Below are positions 12,181 to 23,100 of a stretch of 64,000 nucleotides of DNA, piece after piece. Origin of the DNA: Warburgia ugandensis (taxonomy: Eukaryota > Streptophyta > Magnoliopsida > Canellales > Canellaceae); NCBI GenBank assembly GCA_035236585.1, contig CP141130.1, positions 29,337,501 through 29,401,500 on the forward strand, read 5' to 3'. Positions within the stretch are counted from its first letter, which is position 1, and each line of letters begins with the position of its first letter. The notes under the pieces are model-generated. The model searched no databases and was not told the DNA's origin. It saw nothing but the letters and a program-made list of their open reading frames with translations. Position numbers and translations under genes: made by a program.

Positions 12181-14200
12181 ATATTGTGTAAAAACCCAAG
12201 GTGTCATAGTTAGATCTAACAAAAATAGGTTCAACATCCATTAAAATTGGGGCATGTAACCTTCCTCTCATCTTTTGATAGGGCTTCAAGGAAAGTTGTC
12301 CAGACCATTTTCTATAATCACATTTCTTTTCTTTGTTCTCTCTTCTTTTTTCTTTATTTTTAACAAGCGAAGAATTATAAAGCAAATGACTCAACCACTC
12401 ACACACACTCCTAAACCTAATCCCAACCTAAGGGAAAGCAAAGACTTGAACCTGCAATATGCACTAAACATTTGTTGGCCTATAATAGCATTCCTTTACA
12501 ATTAGGAGTTCTTTTGTGCATACTTGGTGATCCAAGCCATCCATCCGTATTTTCTTATCTTAGAGTAAGCCACGCGACAAACTTTCGTTTCCATGGAAAT
12601 ATATCCAACGGCTATTATCTTACCTAGGCTGTAAAATGGATACCTAATAAAATGTTGACCAATAGAGTATTAAGATGTACTTTATGAAACCGAATTTTGT
12701 GGATGACTTATCAAAGAGAGATCCCCAGTGGATGGATGGTTTCAATCACCAAATCGAGGCCCATTATATACTTCCATGTGCTATAAAATTGAGACTAATT
12801 AGTTACGCTCAACTTTCCAGACCAATTTAGTGGAAATGTATCTTTGATCTGGAGCGTTAATTTGTAAACGATCAAGAGGCAGCCGCATGGTTCTGATCCC
12901 ATGCCGAATGGGTATCTTATCCCCAAGATAATGCTGAATGAAAATCGGTGGTTTACGTTTGGCCTCTGAAATTGTAGTCGAGGCATTGTGTGTCAGAGCC
13001 TATGTGGATAAGGGGTCTACAATCAGGATTCTATGATTACCCGATCTCATAATGGATTAAACCTTTTAGTGGTTTAGATAATATATTCTTCCGAGGCACC
13101 GCCTTTATCTAAGATGCATATGCTTGACTTGGATCAACCAACAGCTAGATGATACGTGCTACAGCACCCTTGTATCAGTCCTTACGTTTTAGGTAACCTG
13201 ATACCTTGTGAAAACCTTGATGATCCGCTTTCAGGAAAGGTGACGGGGCACTGTAGTTTGCATTCAGGGTGTAATGGGCTGCGTAAAGTTTCCGGGGTGA
13301 AGTTTTTCTGTCCATATACTAGGTCTAACTCTAAACTCAAGGCTACTTGGACTAGTCCCAACTGAACGGGTCCAATTGGAGAGTTGTCTTTTTCTGAAGT
13401 TGGTCGATGAGTGGACTCGAATCGCCAACCTTCTGGTGGGAGAAGGTGCAAACTTTCCCAAACCATGTAGGTGCTATTCGAAGACACAATAGATTGTAGT
13501 GTGTACTCTTTAGATCCCTAAGAATTAAGTGAGAGGCGGTCCATGAAACCTAGTGATCCAAACCATTTGTCTCCTAGCCCTCTGGTTACTAAGGATTTTG
13601 TTAAGGTTGTCTTTTGATCTTTTGAGTTTAGACCCTTTGAGTGAATGGTGAATGGATCCGAGCCCACTTTGCCTGTGGGACACTGTATGTAACCAACTTG
13701 GTTAAGTGCTTGAACCCGAGTTTATAGACCTTTAGCTATTAATAGTTAGGATCATCTGACATAGAAGATGATCCATAAACAGAGGCTGTACTTTTGAGTA
13801 GATGGCTCTAGTCCCTACCTTCAAGAAAAAAGAAAACACAGACTCTAGTAGGGTCAATCGTGAGCTATTTGGGGTAAGAGGAATGATCAAAAGCTTGAGT
13901 GAAAGAAGATAAATTGGTACAATTCGCCTACCCTGTTAAAATATCAGATGCCAATGAAGTAGAGTTGAGGGCTGCTAAAATAGGGTTGCCGATCATTAAT
14001 CCTAGTAGCTCCCTATGTGGATTGGACGAGTCTAGTATCTGAAGTAGTACTTTGCTCACAAGAAAGTAAGGGTTTGGAAACTTCTAAACGGTTTAAATTC
14101 AACTCTCAAAAACATAGTTTTAGGATTCTAACCCCTTGCGTGTTTTATTGGCTGTAGCAAGCCATGAGTGCTGTACACAGTGTGACCTCTTACTACGGGG
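12181..14200. other. Unassigned block, less AT-rich than flanks from about 12440
   Basis: From about 12440 to 14200 the sequence loses the poly-A/poly-T and pyrimidine texture of its neighbours and looks close to balanced in base composition. The longest open frame (13182-13487, minus, 101 residues) matches nothing I know. No rRNA, tRNA or known organelle gene could be read. An old organelle-DNA insertion or simply unique intergenic DNA are both possible. Confidence 0.3.
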
Positions 14201-15783
14201 TCATATAAAAACAAAAAAGAGAAGACCATGGGTTGGATTCCATGTAACTTTTTCTCTAATTGGTGGGACTTAGAAATGCTCACTTCACCATGGTTCACGT
14301 TCTGTGGTTTGATTTATGGAGTTGGCAGCTTATGACTGTCACATTAACACGGCAAAATGTGTAGAATATTGTACCTTGTTTTGTTTCCTCTAGTCACTAA
14401 TTTCTGTTGTATTCAACTGCTTCAACTTGCTTCCGTTATCAGTAACTAAAGTCAAGTCATTCAGGGTGCAAGCAAAAGAGGTGAGACAACTAGTGGCCGA
14501 GAAGTAAACCTGCTCCTGCGGCATTGTTGATTTGAAAGATCTAAGTCATTGGTCATGTTTCTTGCACAGAAATTAGAAAATTGTACGAGGAATGATTTTA
14601 ATTACTTGTTTTAGTTTTTCAAAAACTTAACTGGTGGCATTAATTTTCAATTAAAAAAACATAAGCTAAAAGTATCTAATGAAGCTAAACTTTAAAATAC
14701 AGCCCTTTTAAGCCATTTCAAACATGCTAGGTGGCTTAGAAAAGCCATTGACATACATGAGAAAGGGGCGCGTCTACTTCTCCACACGCACCATATGGAG
14801 TTTGGAACCCACTAATGAAATGGGCCACTAGCCAAGTTATGGGCGATTAGACATCCTTAAGGTTATATAATATAGTCTATCCACCAGAAAGTGCTAGTTT
14901 AGTTGGCGGGTAAAGTACCAACGTCCCCAGCGATCCGAGTCATCAAGGCCCATCTGATCAATCGCATGATTCATGAATCAAGCAAACCTAACCTTCCTTT
15001 ATAAAGACCTATAAATGACAGGTTGGATCACTAAAGATCCATCTGAAAATTATATCCATTGGACAATCCTAACCACTTAATTGGAATGTAAATAGACCTT
15101 AATAAGATCTGATATTTACACTAGTAAAATCTTCACAACAAGACGAACTATAGTTACAAAATTCTCTCAATAATTAAAAGATTTTAAAAAAAGTCCCAAC
15201 TTTTGACATCCAAACAATTTAAAAGTTCTTATAGTTTTCAAATCAAAAGCAAATTATAAGAAATTGACATGAATTTATATTATAAAATTCAAATTTCACT
15301 AATAGTTTACCACTTTCTCAAATAAATCTAGTGAAAAACTTAAACTTGCATCTGTAAAATGATCTTTTTCCAAAATTTTCAAATATTTGCCTTGGTGATT
15401 TATTCCCAAATATTGAAATTTTTGAATATGTAATGAATTCTCTCTGACCAAACTCTGAAAAATATTTTGTTTTTGAAAAGTATGGATCTTTATGTTTAGC
15501 ATCTTTTCTTTGACCAATTGGGAATTTCTTTAAAAATTTGAATTTAATGCAAATTTACGCACTTGAACATAAACTTATGAAATTAAACTCAAATTTGATA
15601 AATAATTTATCAAAATTTAATCGTTATTTGTAATCTACTTAAAAATTCAAATTAAAAGATTAGATTCACATCTTATAATGGTTTTACCCCAACTTTTTCT
15701 TTGAATTTTATGATTTTTTTTTTTTATCTTACGACTCATTCTCGAGTCAAAATTTAAATTTTGTGACTATGACTGTACAAAAT
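14201..15783. other. Non-coding spacer with AT-rich tract and dispersed repeat
   Basis: No gene seen. The stretch at 14585-14700 is the second copy of the short repeat found at 8226-8345. The stretch 15070-15780 is strongly AT-rich, with many aaatttg/caaattt words. The minus-strand frame at 15299-15517 is a by-product of that composition. Confidence 0.4.
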
Positions 15784-15949
15784 TTTGGATCATAGACCGT
15801 ACATTATTATACTCTTAAGTTTTGAACGTTGATTTTCTTTTTGCCTGCTCCCGTTAGCCTTCCTAATCTCTCGGTCGTGATCATTTGTCCATAAATGATA
15901 AGCCATAAGCCTTTCCAGTACAACTTTGCAGCACAAGTCAGCAAGCACT

Positions 15950-16260
15950 TTCCGGCATGTGCTTGGCACGTGTAGATTCGACGCTATCGAGTCCACCAAA
16001 TATTTCTTCTCTCCTTCGGTGGCTTCCCTATTTTTCTTCAATATTTTCTACTACGAAACTTTTGTTCAACAATCATCACCTATATTGTATAAGTAGGCTG
16101 CACGTGCATCGCACCTTACAGACTAGAGAGAGAGAGAGAGATTGCACCGAGCACACATCTTCTGCTCCATTCAGATTCCTGAGTGAATAATTTAAAGTTG
16201 ATTTTCATCAATTCGGTGGTGTGGATCCGGATGTTTATTGATCACAAACATTAGGTATGC
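15950..16260 (+). promoter_or_regulatory. Orphan promoter-like patch
   Basis: Two CACGTG G-box cores (in 'ggcacgtgtag' near 15966 and 'tgcacgtgca' near 16100) flank a TATA-like 'attgtataagtagg' at about 16086-16099. A (GA)n run follows at about 16125-16141, as is common in plant 5' leaders, with a possible 'attag|gtatgct' splice donor near 16255. No downstream coding exon was found, so this may be a relic promoter, a promoter of a non-coding transcript, or chance. Confidence 0.25.
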
Positions 16261-18540
16261 TCCATACATGTCATGCCACCAGACAATCCTAGCCTTTTTT
16301 TTGCTCAAAATTTGATACTATTAGTAGATAGGATAAGCCAATGAAGAAGATGTTGGAGCATGGCCCCACAAGTAGATATTGCTATGGTAATACTTGCTCA
16401 ATATATTTTATGGAACTCCGCTAAGTATTTTATTTGGCACACAAGTATGGACTACCGTGTGGACCCCATTTGAAATTTCAGTGATGGGACGATTCTAACC
16501 GCCCAACTACTGTTATAATTTGTTTCTGTGGAGAGTTTGCGAGTTTAAGTCATCACACATATTTGCAAACACATGCCAGCCCATATGCTTTCATCCAAAT
16601 TGGCTGCAACTTAGACATATAGGCCGAAATTTTGTTCTTCTGTTGATGATCCTAAACTTTATTAATCTATACGGATAATGTACTTCCGAGAAAGTTAATT
16701 TATAAAAAAAAATTAAGTATCAATAAGGTGGAAGATCAATGAGATTATCCATCTACTAGAGTGTTAATGGTGCTTGAGATGAGATGATATGGCCCATATC
16801 ACTATTAATAATGCTTGAGATGAGACAAGAAATCTCTAACTACCATTAGTAGTTTGTATATTATTTTCTTCTCAATTTCTATTGTAAAAGATAATCAATC
16901 GTTCTTGTTCTGAAATTCCTCCCCACCCATATTTTTTGCTTGAGATGGGAAGGAGTCATACCATATCATCTCCTCCAACTCAACTCAACCATGTCATCTT
17001 TATCCATCTCTTCCAACTTAATCCAGTTTAAGTGATATTTTTAGTGCCTTGATTCATCTCATGATAAACTTAGGTCAGCTAAACCTAGTTAAATTATCTC
17101 AAGCCTGATCTGATCTCATGTCATCTCAAGTTAACTTATCTCAATCAACGCACGCATTAAGATAGTCAAAGATTAGGACATGCAAAAAAATCACCGGATC
17201 AAATGGGAAGAAAGATTGAGCTAGCATGGAAATGCATGTATTCAACACTAGATTGTTTCATCGATACCAAACATTTTAATGCTGGGGGACCTCATCATCC
17301 CTCGATAAGACTTCCAGAGGGTATAGATGTGGTCCCTGCTTGCTTCAAGTGGGTACTATCCTTATAGCCCTTGGATCAGCATCATCGACGGTTGTAATCT
17401 CATTCATATAAAATGCTTGCTCTTGGCTAAAAAGGGCACTGCATGGTAGTACAAGGAGAATGATTACGTGTAACACAACGCAGCGACCATAAATTTATGG
17501 TTCTGATAGCGATGGGACGTGGGTCCCATCTTGATTCTCTACCTTCTTTTTAGAAAGTCAAACAAAGTGGGCCCGTAGATGCACTTACACCACCTTATCG
17601 CCTCCCCTCCCATTTCTCTAGCTTCACACTCCCGTCTTTAACGCCTCTTCACACGGCAAGTGCCCCTCGAATTTCTAAAATGACAGAATTACCCTCTCAG
17701 ACTGCATGTGCTTTTACCCTTTGGAATTTTGTCGGCGGCACGTTATCTTGATACTACGTGGCACATTCTCAACCCTAGAATTTGACAGCTTGCCTATGTG
17801 GCGGGTTCTTATGGGTCCATCCAAGATCTTTCGACGTTTGGATAGATAATCGAAATAATTTAATCGTCTATGTATCTTCTTCTTCTAGATTAGCATTAAT
17901 CAATGAATTAGTACGTGGTTACCCAACTAATTCCAATCCACACTTGTAGCGGTTTGACTTGCAATATCAATTTGGAAAAGGAAATTATATGAGCAATTCC
18001 TTGTTCTAATGCTGGCAGTCTTCTCTTTGTTCAGAATTTTCTGTGTGATGGCTATCAGCTAAAACCTACCAAAAGCAAGGTGACGAGTGCCATCTCCGAA
18101 GCAGTAGAGGTTGAATTATTCATTTTGTTCTCTCATTGACTAAGGTCTTCTTTATTATGCATGTTATCAATCACTAATCATGAATTTATCTTTCTTTTAT
18201 TTATTTATTTTGTTGGTAATTGTGGCTTGTAATGAGACGCAGGAGGATGCACATGCTCACATCCGTAACCTCGGGCTTTGGAGACGTTGGATGTAAGTGA
18301 GGTTGCCCAAGTTGATCAAACTAAGCAATAAAATAAGCTACCATGAGAATCAAGGGAACATTGCAAATCTAAAGTGATTAAAGGTGCTTAAGTTCCTAAT
18401 TTCTAGCATGTCAAGTTCTCAAAACCTAACCATTGTGCCCCCGGTGTGAGCCATTTCAGTAGGAGATTCTACAACGGGTAGGACGGGGGCAGCATTACTT
18501 TGTTTTCAGGTGGGATTTGAATATATTCTTCCTTAGCTAG
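16261..18540. other. Non-coding spacer with a possible MITE
   Basis: No gene was found. Words such as 'gcttgagatgagatgat' near 16773 and their approximate inverse 'catgtcatctcaag' near 17116 bracket about 360 bp and could be ends of a small inverted-repeat element, but I could not define clean termini or a target duplication. The stretch 17500-17690 is C/T-rich and promoter-like, without a gene attached. Confidence 0.3.
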
Positions 18541-19860
18541 ATGTTAAGCTCCGAACGTGCTCAAAATACCAGGTGCAGCTCTAAGTGGTCAAACACTATC
18601 GAAAACAACTACTGTAGATTCTTTGTGGTCCGCCCTTTCTCTGGACCGGGAGCTTTGTGCACCAGGCTGCCTTTGCCTTTGTTTTCAGTTAAAGGCAAGT
18701 ATTGTGGCATATTACAAGTGTTATAAGAGACTTGCACGTAGAAAGCACTTAACTGAAGCTATCTCTGACACTACTATATGCCAATTTTCTGCAAATCTCC
18801 TTTGCCTTTCTGAGAGTTGTATAATCTTCATTGACCACCTAAGCTCCGAGTTCTTTTATTAATTTTGTACGGCTAATTGCAATCCTCCCATTAAAAAAAA
18901 ATGAGAGCCAAAAAATAAAACAATGAAATATGTGCACAAACGTTTAAGCAAGGATCAAAAGTGAAATACTGAAAGAAACACACACATTGTTGTCAGATAC
19001 TATAATTGAATGGGACCTAAATTTGATGTAGAATTTGTCATTTGAACAAAATTGACTTGTACATACCCAAGTTACCGGCCTCAAGGAATAAGAAATGGAA
19101 AAGCTGCTTTAAGCATCTCAAGAAAAATTCCCATGCATCAATGCTTGCCATGTACATTTACCCCCAAACTGACTTCTATCTTATCTTATCTCTTCTTCAC
19201 TACTCATTAATGGGCTAATGGAAACCACTCCCACCTTCCAAAATCTCTTACAACTGTAAACAAAAGAATTCATTAAGAAAGAAAAACACGAGTAGCCAAA
19301 ATCAAAATTCTTGAAAATAGAAAAAGAAGAGCTTACACGGTAATGGAATCCAAATTCAAAATTGAAGAGGTTTCCTGGTAAGAAAAAGACATTTTAGTCT
19401 TTAACGAAAAAAAGAAAAAGAAAAGATGAGTCTAATCGCAGGCATCTCGTACCCTTGGTTGCAGGCACATGGGGCATTAGATTTAGAAGAGTTTGCCAGT
19501 GCTTTGCTTTCTAATTCTTCTCTTGTAACAAAAATCAAAACCTCTATACAAAAACATACTATACTTATGTAAGTATAGCGACATTACGATCCTTAACATT
19601 GTCATATGCCTTTCATTTTAATTATAATAGGCCACTCTTCTTAATATCCTACTTATCAAATATTCTTAGAATTGTAAGTTAATAATGTTCTTATAATTGA
19701 GATCGTGTTGATACTGTCTAAAGGAGTATATGGAAGTACGGTTAGGATCATTTGTTTGCTGTCTGTTGATTGGTTGATAGAGATGTTAACAACAGTTAAT
19801 AGATTGTACGGATATACGTGTGTGAATTGGATTGAAAGCGTTTGCAACGCGGATTATTTT
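18541..19860 (+). other. Spacer upstream of the kinase gene with an unrecognised 101-codon frame
   Basis: An open frame on the plus strand at 18557-18862 (101 residues, begins MLKIPGAALSGQTLSK) has no domain I recognise and no supporting promoter. It is probably not a gene. A paralogous frame in another phase starts at 18541. The rest, up to the kinase promoter, is AT-rich with nothing recognisable. Confidence 0.25.
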
Positions 19861-19866
19861 CATGGT

Positions 19867-19873
19867 TATATAA
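19867..19873 (+). promoter_or_regulatory. Candidate TATA box of the PBS1-like gene
   Basis: The sequence 'tatataa' lies 317 bases before the start codon. It is followed by a pyrimidine-rich stretch, including a run of about 20 T at 19972-19991, that fits a plant 5' leader. Transcription would start at about 19900. The assignment rests only on position and motif. Confidence 0.4.
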
Positions 19874-20189
19874 TAAGAAGTATATGTACATAAGCCGAAA
19901 ACATTACCGGCTGTGTCTGCTAATCTTCTAAACGAACCACCAGTGCTTTCCTCCGCTGCTATTTTCTTTAGCTTTTTTTTTTTTTTTTTTTTCATCTTTT
20001 TATTCGAGTCTTCGATTCATCTCTTTGTGTTTTCTCCATTCATATTGTTCAAGCAGATCTCTAGAAACCCAGAAAGTTAGAAACAAACTCGGTTTTCCGT
20101 ATACTAATTTCTTGATAATAGAATAATGCAAGGGTGATTGGTATTGGAATTTTCTGGGTTTTCTGTTTGAAATTTGATTGACTGAAGAC

Positions 20190-23100
20190 ATGGGTTGTTT
20201 TCCGTGCTTCGATTCCAAGGAGGAAGAAGAGTTGAATCCGGGAAGTAAGAGAGATGATGGGAAGGAAGGAAAACCAACAGTCGAATCTCATATTTCAAGG
20301 CTGTCGTCGGGTTAGTTTGTTAATGGCTTGATCCGATCCATGTTTTTGCCTCCCCTTTTTTTTTTGTTGGATTTTAGTTTGGTGCAAAATTTTGCTTTTC
20401 TCCAAGCAGCTATTGATTTTTTCTCTGTTTTCATTTATTCAATTTCAGTCGAATTGTTAATTATCTATATTTCTGATTTGGAAGTATTACTTACTGTCTT
20501 TGCTCTGATTGATTGCTTGATCTGATCATTTAAATTGGAGTTAGTTATCCATATTACAACCGATCCAAAAGATGTTTACCAATGGGTTGGTTTAATTTCA
20601 TAAGCTAGAGCTTAACTCAGTAACTGTTTTTCCATTTTTGGGTCAACAAATTGCTATTCTCAGTTTTAAGTTCAATAAATGGGTGCTTGCATCTGAGTGT
20701 GAATTCAGATGGGTTCATTTCTTCCCATCGAATTGAAGTTTTCGGACTTTGTTGGTCTTTGAATGCCTACTTTCTAATTTCGGCCTTTTTCGGCATGACT
20801 ATATGGTTCGATTTGGTATGGTGGTTCTATTATTGATGGATCTTGATTTGGTTGGTTGATGAAACTCTAGGAGCTGATAGGCTCAGAACAAGGAGCACTA
20901 TGGCGTCAAGAAGAGAATCATTGAGTCCTAAAGATGTGCCCGATGTTAATATCAGCGCTCAGACATTCACCTTTCGTGAACTTGCAGCAGCAACGAAGAA
21001 CTTCAGATCCGAGTGTCTTCTAGGAGAAGGGGGATTTGGACGTGTTTATAAAGGGCGCTTAGAGAACACGGATCAGGTAAACGTTTGTTGTTTGTGAGTT
21101 TTCAGGTCAATTATTTATTGCCTCTGTAGAAATGCATGTTCTGCTTTATGGATGGGCGGGTTAGATTGTGGTGTCTCCTGTGCAAGTAAGGAGCCATTCC
21201 ATGACATGCTGAAGGCAATGAGATAAAGATCAATGCAAAATATAGCATAGGAAATTTATTATTACTGGCTCTGTTGCATGTCTCTGTGACTACTCCAGAA
21301 CCATAGAAATTCTTTTATCTTGTATGATTGATTGAGTAAAATAGTTTGATTGTCTAGGATAGAACTGTTGGGTTTGGGTTATACCAGTTTGTGCTTGTAA
21401 TAGCAGGTAGTTGCTGTTAAACAATTGGACAGAAATGGGCTACAAGGAAACAGGGAATTTCTGGTGGAGGTTCTCATGCTTAGTCTTTTGCATCATCCTA
21501 ATCTTGTCAATTTGATTGGTTATTGTGCGGACGGGGACCAGCGTCTTCTTGTCTATGAGTTTATGCCCTTGGGATCATTGGAAGATCATCTACACGGTGA
21601 GAAAAGAAATGTTGCACTCTTTATTTCATGATTCTAGAGAAATACTCTATAATCTAGTTTTAGAATAACTCAAACTAATAATTTACACCTGATCTCATAA
21701 CTTGAAAGTTTATACTGAATTACAAGTTAAAGTCTGGTTTAGATTCATGTGTTTATGGGGCATTTGAATTAACTAATTATGCTGCTTTTCTCAAGCATAT
21801 ATGACAGTATTTTGCCTTATCATACATCAATATTGTCCTCTTTTGACATCCACTTCTAAAATTCCAAACAAATTTGGGAATAAGTTGCCTCAGGCTAAAG
21901 TTTCATAACTGATCCCATGATTGGAAATTTGAAATGACTTACATGCTGTGATGTTCTTTTTTGTTAGTGTTTGTCAGTAACGCATTTGGATTTGATCTTT
22001 GTGCTGCTTTTGGCAAGCATACATGATAGTTGTTTTGGCCCATTTCTGTTTCTCCGTCAGTGATCACTGCCTCCTTTTAGGTTGAGAAAGTCCTTTAGAT
22101 CTTTGAGCACTATGATTAAACATTTCTTCAATTGCTCTTCACTGCAAAACAAGTGCTTTTGCTTTTCATTTTTGTATTGAGGCATAGCTCAATGGTAGAA
22201 GTGGGTAGATAGTTGTGACCCAAATTCAGTTAAAATACATCCAATGTTGTTCCAGCACACTACTATGCTAATTGTTTTGGCCTGTGGGAACATATTTTTA
22301 ATTTCTCTTCCTCATGGTTGCTAGAAATCAAAGATATCTTATTTTTCATCCTGTTTCCTCTTAAACTTGTGAGTGGTGGTAAATAAATGCTTATGCTAAG
22401 AAAAGGCATTCTACTATCTGGTCTCAACCACAAATATGCTAATTACATAATTCAAGCATGGTTAATTTCAGTTTAAAACCTTAAAATTTTGATAATCTAC
22501 TGATTCCTACCTTTAAGATTGGTTAATAACTAACTCTTTTAGGCATCTGTGGAACTGATTTCTGTTTAAAACCTTAAAATTTTGATAATCTACTGATTCC
22601 TATCTTTAAGATTGGTTGATAAGCAACTCCTTCAGGCATCTGTGGAACTGATCGTCTAATATCACAAATAGCTCTGCAGATATGTGAAGTGATTTTACTT
22701 CTGTTCTCAACTTTAGACCAGTTAATTTTACTTGTGCAAAGGCCGATAAATATTTCTGGCCAAAATCTGGGAATATGATGGAAGCTGTTATTCTTAGGAG
22801 TCTAGGACAGCTTGATTGTATTTTTCTACTTAAATGCCATGCACTGCACATGGCAAGCTGAAGAAAGCATTGACAATTTATCTGTGTATGTTCTTATGGT
22901 CTATTTGCCAATATCTAGAATCTTACAGATTCAATATTCTCACTAGTATTCTTGAAATTTGTTTAGGCTAGGCAAGCCTTGCAAATGGGAACTTGCACTC
23001 TTTTGTGTTTTGAGATTTCCTCTGCTTCATTCTGTTGCCTTATTTTCTGTTCATCCAAGAAATAAGATAATCGCCTGTACTAATTCATTGGGATGATCTC

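Noticed and set aside
13385-13450. tRNA-like words (gactcgaatc) suggesting a tRNA on the minus strand
   Set aside because: The arms do not pair into a cloverleaf and no A-box fits at the right distance.
13182-13487. 101-codon minus-strand frame
   Set aside because: No recognisable domain, no promoter, and an overlapping frame of similar length; kept only as part of an unassigned block.
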